In this document: positions 18,123-26,900 of the stretch, in pieces
How the letters are laid out: every line of letters begins with the position of its first letter
How positions within the stretch are numbered: the stretch's first letter is position 1
NCBI GenBank assembly: GCA_036388635.1
Contig: DASVRL010000422.1
Location: 41,425-105,424, forward strand
Origin: JALZHR01 sp036388635
GTDB lineage: Bacteria > Acidobacteriota > Blastocatellia > Pyrinomonadales > Pyrinomonadaceae
Direction: 5' to 3'
Length of the DNA: 64,000 nucleotides
Made by a program: the position numbers and the translations under genes
Notes under the pieces: generated by a model
Database searches by the model: none
Told to the model about the DNA's origin: nothing
The model's input: only the letters and a program-made list of their open reading frames with translations

Positions 18123-19143
18123 AAAAGACGACAAAATATTTGTTGCCGGTCATCGGGGCTTGGCTGGCTCGGCGATTTTGCGCAGGCTCGAAACCGAAGG
18201 CTTCGGGCGGATTCTGACCCGCACGCGCGCCGAGCTGGATTTAACCGTTCAAGCGCAGGTCGAAAATTTCTTTGCGGCGGAGAAACCCGAAATCGTCTTT
18301 CTGGCAGCCGGAAAAGTCGGCGGCATCTGGGCTAACAACTCGCAGCCGGCGGACTTTATCCGCGATAACCTTTTGATACAAACGAACGTCATCGATGCGG
18401 CGCATCGTCACGGCGTAAAGAAATTTATTTTCCTCGGCTCGTCCTGCATTTATCCGAAGCACGCGCCGCAGCCTCTGAAGGAAGAATACCTTTTAACGTC
18501 GGCTTTAGAGCCGACCAACGAGGCTTACGCGATTGCTAAAATCGCCGGAATAAAAATGTGTCAGGCTTATCGCCGGCAATACGGATTCGGCAGCATCTGC
18601 CTGATGCCGACCAATCTGTACGGAACAAATGACAATTTCGATTTGGCGAATTCGCACGTTCTGCCCGCGCTTTTGCGAAAGTTTCACGAAGCGAAAACGA
18701 ACGGTTATGAGACGGTCAAGATATGGGGAACCGGAACTCCGCAAAGAGAGTTTCTGCACGCGGACGATTTAGCCGACGCCTGTCATTTTTTGATGCGGCA
18801 GCCGTCGGAAACGCTTAATGCCGCCGCGCCCGACGGAATTATTAACGTCGGCGTCGGCGAAGACGTCAGCATTCTTCAGTTGGCGGAAATTATCAGCCGG
18901 ACGGTGGAATTTCGAGGCAGTTTGGAGTTCGATTCGACGAAACCCGACGGAACTCCGCGCAAACTGCTCGACGTGTGCCGCCTCGCCGGTCTCGGCTGGA
19001 AAGCGAAAATTTCCCTGAGCGAAGGCATCGCTCAGACGTATCGTTGGTATAAAGAAGCGTTTGGGCGTGACAATCGGGAATCAGAACAGGAATCCAATCA
19101 AATAAATTCCCACCACGAACAAAATCGAATCGGGGTTTATTAA
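18115..19143 (+). CDS. fcl: GDP-L-fucose synthase
   Basis: This 342-residue epimerase/reductase has NADP motif GHRGLAGSAILRRL, catalytic FLGSSCIYP and YxxxK in YAIAKIAG, and the PTNLYGTNDNFD and EFLHADDLADAC segments diagnostic of GDP-fucose synthase. It epimerises C3/C5 and reduces GDP-4-keto-6-deoxymannose to GDP-L-fucose. The C-terminal 20 residues are Asn/Gln/Glu-rich and not conserved-looking. Coupling with gmd by an eight-base overlap supports the pathway. The locus continues after a 255-base gap. Confidence 0.95.
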   Translation: MLEKDDKIFVAGHRGLAGSAILRRLETEGFGRILTRTRAELDLTVQAQVENFFAAEKPEIVFLAAGKVGGIWANNSQPADFIRDNLLIQTNVIDAAHRHGVKKFIFLGSSCIYPKHAPQPLKEEYLLTSALEPTNEAYAIAKIAGIKMCQAYRRQYGFGSICLMPTNLYGTNDNFDLANSHVLPALLRKFHEAKTNGYETVKIWGTGTPQREFLHADDLADACHFLMRQPSETLNAAAPDGIINVGVGEDVSILQLAEIISRTVEFRGSLEFDSTKPDGTPRKLLDVCRLAGLGWKAKISLSEGIAQTYRWYKEAFGRDNRESEQESNQINSHHEQNRIGVY

Positions 19144-19398
19144 AAGCCGAACTGAACGAAATTACGAAACCGGAGAATTTGTGTTAATAAAATCGCTTTA
19201 ATAATTGAATCCGTTTTTAGTTTTTCGGCGAATTTACCAATACGGTTAATTGCGACCAAATTTACGAATAAGTAAACTTTTGTGCAAAAGCCCCGATAAT
19301 AGTCAATGACGAGAGACGGCGAGTGTTTCAGTTAGTTTAATAACAGCAGCAAATATGTGGATTGACGAAGATATTTGAAATAGTGTTGAGGAGAATTA
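19144..19398. other. AT-rich intergenic gap inside polysaccharide locus
   Basis: These 255 bases separate fcl from the next glycosyltransferase. They are visibly richer in A and T than the flanking genes and contain no convincing reading frame or hairpin. A promoter for the last two glycosyltransferase genes is plausible here, but I could not point to a convincing -35/-10 pair. Confidence 0.5.
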
Positions 19399-20568
19399 TT
19401 GAGCCGGAGTCTTTTTCGATTTGCGTTTGTCAGTTCCTGCACCGATTTCTGGGGCGGGAGCGAAGAGCTTTGGGCGGGAGCCGCGCATATCTTTGCTGCT
19501 GCCGGGCATCGGGTGCGGGCTTTCAAGACCAATGTCGACCGCCGCGCGAAGCAGGTCATTAAACTCGAATCGGCAAATTGCCCGGTGGAGGATTTACAAG
19601 GTCTGCCGCCGAAACCGCTCCGGTTAATCAACAGATTTCTGCCGCATGACCGGCAGCATCTTCATAAAAACTACGCTCAAAAATCGCTGGATAAAGCTTT
19701 GCGAAGCTTTCAGCCCGATTTGACCGTCGTTTCGCAGGGAATAAATTTCGACGGCGCTTATCTGGCGGAAGTTTGCCGTCGGCGGAAGCTTCCATACGTC
19801 GTCGTGGCGCAAAAAGCGGTCGATTTTTTGTTTCCGGCGGACGAAGAGCGAGCCAGTGTCCGCGCGGTTTACGAAGCGGCGGTAAAATGTTTTTTCGTCT
19901 CGCGGCATAATCTGAATCTGACCGAGGAGCAAATCGGCGCTGCGCTGCCAAACGCCGAAATCGTCTTTAATCCGTACGCCGCGCCGTTTGAAAATTTATT
20001 GTCGTGGAATGATGCAGGCAGCGGCAAAATCAGGCTCGCCTGTGTGGCGCGGCTGTTCATAATCGATAAGGGGCAGGACATTCTGCTGCGCGTTCTCGCT
20101 CAGGAGAAATGGAAAAAACGCGAGCTGGAAGTCGTGTTTTACGGCGAAGGTGTTAACAAACAAGCGCTCGCGGAAATGGTTCGTTTGCTGGAAGTTCGCA
20201 ACGTAAAATTCGCGGGCTATGTCGCGGACGTCGAGCAAATCTGGAAGGAAAGCCACGCGCTGGTCTTGCCTTCCCGCAGCGAAGGATTGCCGCTCGCGCT
20301 GGTCGAAGCGATGCTGTACGGTCGCCCGTCGATTGTGACCCGCGTCGGAGGAATGGCTGAAGTCGTCGCCGATAATGTGACGGGTTTTATTGCCGCCGCG
20401 CCGACGGCGGAAGCCTTTGACGAAGCGCTCGAGCGGGCGTGGGCGCAGCGACGCGATTGGCGGCAGATAGGAATGCGCGCTGCCGATTCGATTAGAAAAA
20501 TTGTTCCGCCTGACCCTTGTCGGCGGTTTGCCGATAAGCTGGCTGAGCTGACGAAAGAATTAAACTGA
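19399..20568 (+). CDS. family 4 glycosyltransferase, TTG start
   Basis: This 389-residue GT-B glycosyltransferase has an N-terminal acceptor domain that opens with FAFVSSCTDFWGGSEELWAG. The C-terminal donor domain has KIRLACVARLFIIDKGQD and the E-x7-E motif in PSRSEGLPLALVEAMLYG, followed by GRPSIVTRVGGMAEVV. The TTG at 19399 is supported by GAGGAG six bases upstream (19388-19393) and by the domain starting directly after it. It precedes the final GT2 gene by 13 bases, so the two probably form one transcript. Confidence 0.85.
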   Translation: MSRSLFRFAFVSSCTDFWGGSEELWAGAAHIFAAAGHRVRAFKTNVDRRAKQVIKLESANCPVEDLQGLPPKPLRLINRFLPHDRQHLHKNYAQKSLDKALRSFQPDLTVVSQGINFDGAYLAEVCRRRKLPYVVVAQKAVDFLFPADEERASVRAVYEAAVKCFFVSRHNLNLTEEQIGAALPNAEIVFNPYAAPFENLLSWNDAGSGKIRLACVARLFIIDKGQDILLRVLAQEKWKKRELEVVFYGEGVNKQALAEMVRLLEVRNVKFAGYVADVEQIWKESHALVLPSRSEGLPLALVEAMLYGRPSIVTRVGGMAEVVADNVTGFIAAAPTAEAFDEALERAWAQRRDWRQIGMRAADSIRKIVPPDPCRRFADKLAELTKELN

Positions 20569-20581
20569 CCGACTCTTTAAA

Positions 20582-21583
20582 ATGAATCATAAACTGGTTT
20601 CCGTTATTATCCCGACATTTAATCGCGCCCCTGTCGTGGTCGAAGCCATCCGCAGCGCGCAAGCCCAGAGCTACCCGGCAAAACAGATAATCGTCGTCGA
20701 CGACGGCTCGATTGATGACACCGCGCGGGCGGTCGCGCAGTTTGAAGGCGTCGAGTATTACCGCCAGGAAAACAAGGGACAGGCGGCGGCGCGCAATTTA
20801 GGCTTGCGTTACGCCAAAGGCGAATACATTGCCTCTCTGGATTCGGACGACGTCTGGAACGAGGAATTTCTGACCGACAGTATTAATTGTCTGGAAAAAC
20901 ACGAATTGGATTTCGTTTTTCTCAATTGGTCGAGCTCGGACGGGAAAGAAAATTTTCTGGATTTCTGGGAGCGCAAGAAAAAGTGGCGAAATTTTACCGA
21001 GAGTCAGGACAAGCAGTGGTTTTTGCTGAATCCGGGGCAAGTTCGCCGGTTGTATCTGGAAACTTGCCCGTCGCCTTCTTCGTCGCTTTTGATTCGTCGC
21101 CGCTCACTGATTTCCAAATGGAACGAAGAGATGATTATTGCCGACGACTGGTTTCTGATTTTGGAAATGGTGCTTTCCAAACCCTGCCGCGCCGCTTTCA
21201 CCCTTTCGCCCTACTGGTTAAAGCGGGTCTTCGACGACAACATTTACGACGGCAAAGAGCTTCTGGAAATCAGCAAAAATCTCGGACTGCACGACGAGCG
21301 TTTAATGGCTCAGCGCTTTAGCTCGCAATTAACGCCGGAAGAAAAAAACATTCTCCGCGAAAGATTGATTCATCATCATCTTAACTTCGGGCGATTAAGC
21401 TGGAAATTTGAAGGCATCTCAAAAAATGTGCTCATCGGCGTCGCCGCCGCTTTCGCGCTGGCGCCCGTCGGATTCGGCGTCTATATTACGAAAATATTTA
21501 TAGACCACCTTAAAAATCGCCGGAATGTGGAAACTCTGCCGAATGCGGCGACGGCTAAAATTTTCCGTCCCGAAGAAGATTAA
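20582..21583 (+). CDS. family 2 glycosyltransferase
   Basis: This 333-residue GT-A enzyme begins LVSVIIPTFNRAPVVVEAI, with IIVVDDGSIDDTARAV and the metal-binding D-S-D in YIASLDSDDVW, all standard GT2 marks. A hydrophobic C-terminal segment (about residues 285-310, VLIGVAAAFALAPVGFGVYI) suggests membrane attachment. It is the last gene of the polysaccharide run; a hairpin follows about 70 bases after the stop. Donor and acceptor are not known. Confidence 0.87.
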   Translation: MNHKLVSVIIPTFNRAPVVVEAIRSAQAQSYPAKQIIVVDDGSIDDTARAVAQFEGVEYYRQENKGQAAARNLGLRYAKGEYIASLDSDDVWNEEFLTDSINCLEKHELDFVFLNWSSSDGKENFLDFWERKKKWRNFTESQDKQWFLLNPGQVRRLYLETCPSPSSSLLIRRRSLISKWNEEMIIADDWFLILEMVLSKPCRAAFTLSPYWLKRVFDDNIYDGKELLEISKNLGLHDERLMAQRFSSQLTPEEKNILRERLIHHHLNFGRLSWKFEGISKNVLIGVAAAFALAPVGFGVYITKIFIDHLKNRRNVETLPNAATAKIFRPEED

Positions 21584-21652
21584 GCGGTTATCGCAAGTGA
21601 ATTTTTACTCCGCTCCGCAAAGCGCTCGCTGGGCAAATGCTATTAACAGAAG

Positions 21653-21676
21653 AAGCGCTTTCGCCGGCGCTTTTTC
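21653..21676 (+). terminator. candidate terminator closing polysaccharide locus
   Basis: AAGCGC (21653-21658) and GCGCTT (21667-21672) form a short stem with an 8-base loop, followed by further T residues. It lies between the convergent GT2 gene and the MreB-like gene and may serve the former. The stem is short, so confidence is moderate. Confidence 0.45.
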
Positions 21677-21699
21677 CGATTATTCGACATCACCGCTTT

Positions 21700-22773
21700 C
21701 TAGGCTTCAAACGGAACTTCGGCGTTTTGTAAAAGGTTGGGTTCGTTGCGCGTTACTTTTTCGAGCAGGTTCGGCTCGTCAAACATCTGCAAAAGCCCGC
21801 GAACCGTAGCGTAGCGCGGCTCGTCGGAAATGAGAAAAGGCAGATTTACTTTTTCGCGGAGATACTGGTCGATGCCGTCGAGCAGCGCGCCGCCGCCGGT
21901 TAAAATCACGCCGCGGTCGAAAACGTCGGCAGCGACTTCCGGGCGCAGTTCCGTTAAAGTATCGCTGATGATTTGAGCGACGCGGCGAATAATGGCTTCG
22001 ATAACCGGATAAATTTCTCCGGCGGTGATTTCCACCGCGTTCGGGCTGCCGGTCTGCACGTCGCGCCCGCGCGCGATGGTCGATTTGGCTAAATCCTGCG
22101 GCAGAATGGCAGAGGCGAAATCGGTTTTCAGTTTTTCGGTCGTCTCCTCGCCGATTTGCAAGCCGCGATGACGGCGAACGTGATTCGCCAGCGCGAGATT
22201 GATTTCGTTGCTGCCGATGCGTTCGGCGCGCGCGTGAACGACGTTTCCTTTGGCGACGATGGCGATATTGGTCGTGCTCGCGCCGAGGTCGACGACCGCC
22301 GAAGCGCGTTTGTCGCGCGGAGAAACGCCCGCGCCGAAAGCCGCCGCCAAACCTTCCTCCATCATAAAGACTTTGCCGATGTGCGATTCTTCAGCTGCGT
22401 GCATCAGAGCGCGCTGCTCGACGTGCGTCACTTCCGAAAGCATACTCATCACGGCTTGCGTCGAAACCTGCGAGCCGCCCGATTTCGATTTGCGCACAAA
22501 ATAGGCGAGCATTTTTTTCGTCCGTTCAAAATCCGCCACCACGCCGCCGCTCAAAGGCGCGATGACCACGACATCGCGACCTTCGCGTCCCTGCATGTCG
22601 TAGGCTTCCTGCCCGTAGGCGACGATTTCTTCGGTCAATTCATTGACGGCGACCAGCGACGGCTCGTCCAAAACAATATCTCGCCCTTTGACGGCGATAA
22701 TCGTGCTGGCGGTGCCCATGTCGATCGCCATCGAATCCGTAACCAAATTTCTGAGTGATGCTATTCCCTTCAT
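21700..22773 (-). CDS. MreB-like actin-family protein
   Basis: This 357-residue actin-fold protein has phosphate-1 motif IDMGTASTIIA, phosphate-2 region VVDLGASTTNIAI and adenosine motif GVILTGGGALLDGID. The family forms ATP-dependent filaments under the inner membrane that guide cell-wall synthesis. Two features differ from textbook MreB: phosphate 2 reads G-A-S-T where G-G-G-T is usual, and no mreC or mreD lies beside it. The gene is downstream of an FHA-GAF-cyclase on the same strand with a 90-base gap. It may be a second, specialised MreB paralogue; canonical MreB is the alternative. Confidence 0.85.
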   Translation of the reverse strand: MKGIASLRNLVTDSMAIDMGTASTIIAVKGRDIVLDEPSLVAVNELTEEIVAYGQEAYDMQGREGRDVVVIAPLSGGVVADFERTKKMLAYFVRKSKSGGSQVSTQAVMSMLSEVTHVEQRALMHAAEESHIGKVFMMEEGLAAAFGAGVSPRDKRASAVVDLGASTTNIAIVAKGNVVHARAERIGSNEINLALANHVRRHRGLQIGEETTEKLKTDFASAILPQDLAKSTIARGRDVQTGSPNAVEITAGEIYPVIEAIIRRVAQIISDTLTELRPEVAADVFDRGVILTGGGALLDGIDQYLREKVNLPFLISDEPRYATVRGLLQMFDEPNLLEKVTRNEPNLLQNAEVPFEA

Positions 22774-22807
22774 AGAGGCTGCTTTTCCTAATAAACTCGT
22801 AATAACT

Positions 22808-22846
22808 GAAATTTTCTGTTTTGGGAGAGTTTTTTCAGAAAATTTC
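22808..22846. repeat. 11-bp inverted repeat upstream of mreB-like gene
   Basis: GAAATTTTCTG (22808-22818) and CAGAAAATTTC (22836-22846) are perfect complements with a 17-base loop. They lie between the cyclase stop and the MreB-like start. No U-tract follows on the minus strand, so this could be an mRNA leader structure or a weak terminator. Confidence 0.5.
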
Positions 22847-22863
22847 GATTCGCTAATTCTAAC

Positions 22864-24525
22864 TCAACTCCATTTTACTTCAAACAGCGAGACGGGCTGC
22901 AAGCGATTTTTTACCTGCAGAGGCTCCTGCGGTTTTAAAGAAACCGGCTCGTTGCACGCCTTGGCGGTCGCTTCGCTGATTAAGATTTGCCCGCCTTGCG
23001 CGTTTGATTCGAGTCTTGAAGCCAGATTGACCGTATCGCCGATTGCCGTGTATTCACTTCGCTTGTCCGAACCGATATACCCGACCGTCGCGACGCCGGT
23101 ATGAAGCCCGATGCCGACGCCGATTTGATTAAAACCCTCGTTTTTCAATTCTTCGTTCAGCGTCTGGATTCTTTTCTGCATCGCCATCGCCGCGTGCAGA
23201 GCGTTTTTCGCATCGTCGGGCGTGGCGGTCGGCGCGCCGAAAAGCGCCATCAAGCCGTCGCCCGTGTATTTATCGAGCGTTCCGCCGTGCGCGAAAATTA
23301 TCTCGCTCATCGCCGAAAAAAAGCGATTTAAAAGCCCGACAATCCTTTCCGGATTTTCGTTCTCGGAAATCGCTGTAAAGCCGCGAATGTCGGCAAACAA
23401 AACCGTAATTGTCTGGTTGACGCCGCCCAGACGAAACGAATCCGGATTTTCCAGCAGCTGTTTGACGACGTATTCGGGCATAAAACGGCTGTAATTCGCC
23501 CGCGCCACTTCTTCGCGCGCTAGGCGTTTATGAGCTTTGACGGTTTCTACCGTGACGGCGGTTTGCGCCGCGACCGCGCTGATCAGCTCCAAATCTTCCT
23601 GGCTGAAGGCGGCAAACGGGTCGAGACGGTCGGCGTAGACGACGCCGTGAACGTTCGATTCGGTTATCAAAGGCGCGCAAATCGTCGAGCGCACGCCTTG
23701 CGAAACTATGCTTTCAGAGCCGGAAAACTGCTCGTCCGTGCGCGCGTCCTGCGACAGCAGCGCGACTTTTTCGCGCATCACTTTTTGGGTAATCGTTCGC
23801 GAAATCGTCAATTTTTCGGTCAGCGATTCCATCGTCTCGTCGCGCGCTTTCATCGCAATCGGGAAAAGGCTGTAATCGAGAATTTTGCCGTCCACGGTTT
23901 CGTCCGCTATCAGCGCGACGACTCTTTCGGCGGGCGTTCCGCGAAAGATCAAATCCGTCGCCTTGACAAAGATTTCCTTCAAGTCAAACACCGTGCCAAG
24001 CGTTTTGCTCATCTCGTAAAGCAGTTCTAAAACCTGTGCTTTACGGCGTAAATCCTTGATTTCTTCGGGCGTGACGAGATTGGTTTCGATTGATAAATTT
24101 GAACGTTTTCCAATAATTTCGCTTGCCGAGATTAAAAGCTGCGTGTGACCGAGCGGCTGGTCGTCGTAATTGACCGCATCGGGCAACTTTTCGGTCGGCT
24201 CATCATTCGAGGCTCGTTCGAATTCCAGCCGGCTGCCGCCGATGGTGATAACGTCGCTGCTCTCCAGAATTTTTTCAAATTGCGGCAAACCGTTGATGAA
24301 AACGCGGTTCACGCTGCGCTTTAATTCGCCGTCCACGTAATAGCCGTCAATCAGCGTCCATTCATTCTCGCCCGATTTTATCTGCGCGTGGCGGCGCGAA
24401 ACGCGCTGGTCGTTTAAAACGATGTCGTTGTCTTTCGCCCTGCCGATTGAATAGACGGTGTTCGGAAGCAGAACAAGCTCCCAACTTTTTCCGCCGACTT
24501 CCGTAATTTTAAGAATTCCGCCCAC
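22864..24525 (-). CDS. FHA-GAF class III nucleotide cyclase
   Basis: This 553-residue cytoplasmic signalling protein has three parts. Residues about 15-100 form an FHA phosphothreonine-binding domain (YSIGRAKDNDIVLNDQRVSR). Residues about 170-325 form a GAF sensor domain. Residues about 365-550 form a class III adenylate/guanylate cyclase domain. Catalytic marks are the first metal Asp in TVLFADIRGFTAIS, the second in GDGLMALFGAP, the Lys in DKYTGDG that favours ATP, and the Asn/Arg pair in IGDTVNLASRLES. It probably makes cAMP in response to a small ligand and a phosphoprotein. The start is GTG 24525; TTG 24528 adjoins it. It is upstream of the MreB-like gene on the same strand. Confidence 0.9.
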   Translation of the reverse strand: MGGILKITEVGGKSWELVLLPNTVYSIGRAKDNDIVLNDQRVSRRHAQIKSGENEWTLIDGYYVDGELKRSVNRVFINGLPQFEKILESSDVITIGGSRLEFERASNDEPTEKLPDAVNYDDQPLGHTQLLISASEIIGKRSNLSIETNLVTPEEIKDLRRKAQVLELLYEMSKTLGTVFDLKEIFVKATDLIFRGTPAERVVALIADETVDGKILDYSLFPIAMKARDETMESLTEKLTISRTITQKVMREKVALLSQDARTDEQFSGSESIVSQGVRSTICAPLITESNVHGVVYADRLDPFAAFSQEDLELISAVAAQTAVTVETVKAHKRLAREEVARANYSRFMPEYVVKQLLENPDSFRLGGVNQTITVLFADIRGFTAISENENPERIVGLLNRFFSAMSEIIFAHGGTLDKYTGDGLMALFGAPTATPDDAKNALHAAMAMQKRIQTLNEELKNEGFNQIGVGIGLHTGVATVGYIGSDKRSEYTAIGDTVNLASRLESNAQGGQILISEATAKACNEPVSLKPQEPLQVKNRLQPVSLFEVKWS

Positions 24526-24537
24526 AATTTTTGTTAT

Positions 24538-24606
24538 TGGTAAATGGTCAATGATAAATTGAAGTATAGATAATTTACCACTTCCCGCGCGCCATTTACC
24601 ACTGTC
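24538..24606. repeat. heptad inverted-pair repeat
   Basis: The left arm reads in 7-base units TGGTAAA, TGGTCAA, TGATAAA. The right arm, read on the opposite strand, gives TGGTAAA, TGGCGCG, CGGGAAG, TGGTAAA. TGGTAAATGG (24538-24547) is exactly complementary to 24592-24601. It fills the space between the divergent cyclase and cysteine desulfurase genes. It belongs to a family of similar elements elsewhere in the window. Confidence 0.7.
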
Positions 24607-24608
24607 TT

Positions 24609-25754
24609 ATGATTTATTTCGACAATAATGCCACAACACGCCTCGCGCCCGAAGCTTTCGCGGCGATGCAGCCTTTTTTAAACGAATTTTACGGCAATCC
24701 TTCGTCCGGCTACGCTTTCGGACGAGATTCACGCCAAGCCCTTGAAATCGCGCGCGAGCAAATTGCCGCACTTATCGGCGCAAGTTCATCGAATGAAATC
24801 GTTTTCACGTCCGGCGGAACGGAATCCGACAACTGGGCGATATTGGGCGCGCTCGAAGCCGATTCCGAACGGCGGTACATTATCACCACGCGCGTCGAAC
24901 ACGAAGCCGTCCGCAAATTGTGCGAAAAGCTCGAAGACCGAAATTATGATGTAACGTGGCTGGAAGTCGATGAAAACGGCTTTTTGAATTTGGACGAATT
25001 AAAAAATTCCTTACGCGCCGACACGATTATCGTTTCGGCGATGCTGGCAAACAACGAAACGGGAATTTTGTTTCCGGTCGCGGAAATCGCGCAAATTGTG
25101 AAGGAAAACTCCGACGCGCTTTTTCACGTGGACGGCGTGAACGCGGTCGGGAAAATTCCGCTGGATTTGAAAAACACGGAAATTGATTTGTTCTCGCTTT
25201 CCGGTCACAAATTCCACGCGCCGAAAGGCGTCGGCGCGCTTTACATAAAAGACGGCGTCCGTTTGCCTTCGTTTTTCACGGGCGGCGGACAGGAAAACGC
25301 GCGCCGCGCCGGAACCGAAGCCGTCCATCAAATCGCCGGCTTGGGCAAAGCGGCGGAACTCGCCCAAAATTTTTCCGCGATGGAAAAGGTTCGCGCCCTG
25401 CGCGACAAGCTCGAAGACGAGATTTTAAGTAAAATTCCAGACGCTAAACTCAACGGAACTTCCGACAGAAATTTCCGCCTGCCGAACACCGCCAACATCT
25501 CGTTTCCGAATCTGAACGGCGAAGCGATTCTGGCAAAACTGTTTGACGCGGGCGTCTGCGTTTCGACCGGCTCGGCTTGCAACGCCGAAAATCACACCGC
25601 GTCAGCCGTTTTGCAGGCGATGAACGTTCCTTATTCTCAGGCAATGGGCGCGATTCGCTTTTCTCTGGGAAGATACAATACGGCGGCGGAAGTCGATTTC
25701 GTTCTGGAAAATTTGCCGCCGATTATCGCAGACTTAAATTCCATGTCTCTGTAA
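24609..25754 (+). CDS. cysteine desulfurase, NifS/IscS family
   Basis: This 381-residue PLP enzyme takes sulfur from cysteine for Fe-S clusters or tRNA thiolation. Seen are the opening MIYFDNNATTRLAPEAF, the PLP lysine in LSGHKFHAPKGVGALY, FTSGGTESDNWA, and the mobile catalytic Cys in CVSTGSACNAENHTAS. The position after S-T-G-S-A-C fits the class I (IscS/NifS) type. No scaffold protein gene (iscU/nifU) or thiouridylase gene is adjacent, so the exact client cannot be named. Confidence 0.92.
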   Translation: MIYFDNNATTRLAPEAFAAMQPFLNEFYGNPSSGYAFGRDSRQALEIAREQIAALIGASSSNEIVFTSGGTESDNWAILGALEADSERRYIITTRVEHEAVRKLCEKLEDRNYDVTWLEVDENGFLNLDELKNSLRADTIIVSAMLANNETGILFPVAEIAQIVKENSDALFHVDGVNAVGKIPLDLKNTEIDLFSLSGHKFHAPKGVGALYIKDGVRLPSFFTGGGQENARRAGTEAVHQIAGLGKAAELAQNFSAMEKVRALRDKLEDEILSKIPDAKLNGTSDRNFRLPNTANISFPNLNGEAILAKLFDAGVCVSTGSACNAENHTASAVLQAMNVPYSQAMGAIRFSLGRYNTAAEVDFVLENLPPIIADLNSMSL

Positions 25755-25850
25755 TTCTTTTATCAAACTTTAACCTGCCAATAAATTTCTTCCGAATTTA
25801 TCTTCTATCCGACCGAACAGTTTTATCCGTTACAATCTCTTTATTAATGG

Positions 25851-26420
25851 ATGGCGAATATGACTAACCCGCCGCAAAAACGGGAGATTTTTCTGGTGCT
25901 ACGCTCGCAGGCGGGCGACCGCGGGGCTTTCGACGAGCTTTTAAAGTCGATTCAAGAGCCGATTTTCCGTTACATCCGACGCTTGACGGCAAGCGACGAG
26001 GCGCTGGCGGAAGACGTTTTGCAGGAAGTTTTTATTCTCATCTATCGCAAATTGCGCTGGCTGGAAAATCCGCGCCTTTTTAGAGCCTGGGCTTACCGGA
26101 TTGCTTCGCGCGAGGCTTTCAGCCGTTTGAAAAAGGAAAAACGCTGGACGGAACAAGTTCGCGACGAAGAAATTCTGGACGCGATTCCGGCTGGCAATCG
26201 TGCAGAAAAGGAATTCGAGCCGGAATTGATTGCGAAAATTCCCGTCTGGCTTTCGGAAATTTCGCCCGCAGCGCGCGCCGTTTTGATTTTGCATTATCTG
26301 GAAGAAATGTCTCTGAATGAGACGGCGGAAATCTTAGGGATAGCGCCGGGAACGGCAAAATCGCGGCTGGCTTACGGCTTGGAAAGCCTGCGCCGCATCG
26401 CTCACGGAAAGGAAAAATAA
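25851..26420 (+). CDS. ECF-type RNA polymerase sigma factor
   Basis: This 189-residue sigma-70-family protein has region 2 (about residues 25-95: RRLTASDEALAEDVLQEVFI, then LFRAWAYRIASREA) and region 4 (about 125-185) with the helix-turn-helix MSLNETAEILGIAPGTAKSR. Length and the absence of region 3 place it in the ECF group. The next two genes encode very small membrane proteins and then a large serine hydrolase, an arrangement that could include an unusual anti-sigma element, although neither small protein looks like a classical zinc anti-sigma factor. ATG 25860 is an alternative start. Confidence 0.9.
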   Translation: MANMTNPPQKREIFLVLRSQAGDRGAFDELLKSIQEPIFRYIRRLTASDEALAEDVLQEVFILIYRKLRWLENPRLFRAWAYRIASREAFSRLKKEKRWTEQVRDEEILDAIPAGNRAEKEFEPELIAKIPVWLSEISPAARAVLILHYLEEMSLNETAEILGIAPGTAKSRLAYGLESLRRIAHGKEK

Positions 26421-26423
26421 TTT

Positions 26424-26525
26424 ATGGAAAAACAAAAACTGAATAAAACGATTATCGCGCTGGCGATTATCGAAGCATTTGTCCTGATACCGATTGTTCT
26501 TTACGTTATTTTCTTTAAAAGATAA
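26424..26525 (+). CDS. 33-residue single-span membrane peptide
   Basis: The short frame begins three bases after the sigma factor stop and ends nine bases before the next gene. It encodes a charged N-terminus (MEKQKLNKT) and one hydrophobic segment of about 20 residues ending YVIFFKR. AAAGGAAAAAT provides a ribosome site. Its position, tight spacing and membrane-peptide character support a real gene, but there is no known family that I recognise. It may act on the sigma factor or with the following two-span protein. Confidence 0.6.
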   Translation: MEKQKLNKTIIALAIIEAFVLIPIVLYVIFFKR

Positions 26526-26534
26526 GGAGATTTT

Positions 26535-26831
26535 ATGTCAAACAAAACAAACGAAATTCGCGAAAATACTCTGAGCCGCATCGAGCGCAACGAGCGTTAT
26601 TACAGATTGATGTTTATCGGCGCGGCAATCATCGAGGTCGGTTTTTTTGCCTCTTTTCTGCTGCTGGCTGATTTTTCCAATCGCCTTCATCTGCTTTTAT
26701 TGATTGCGGGCGTGGCGATTTACACGATTCTCGCGTGCGGTTTGGCGGCGCTAGGGTTACACGTCAATCTGAATACTTTGCGAATTTTAAACGCCATCGA
26801 ATTCGCGTCGGAAGAAAAAGCGGAAAAGTAA
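26535..26831 (+). CDS. small two-span membrane protein
   Basis: This 98-residue protein has a polar N-terminal region (NEIRENTLSRIERNERYYRL), two hydrophobic segments (about residues 30-50 and 55-77) and a charged tail. A GGAG ribosome site lies 5 bases before ATG 26535. It has no recognisable catalytic motif. It sits in the same tight run as the ECF sigma factor and the 33-residue peptide, so a role in the same regulatory unit is likely but unproven. Confidence 0.7.
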   Translation: MSNKTNEIRENTLSRIERNERYYRLMFIGAAIIEVGFFASFLLLADFSNRLHLLLLIAGVAIYTILACGLAALGLHVNLNTLRILNAIEFASEEKAEK

Positions 26832-26900
26832 AACTTTTTCCTCAAATTCTCCGTAATCAAGATTGATAATTTTCCTATCAAGCTTACTGGAGATAAACCG

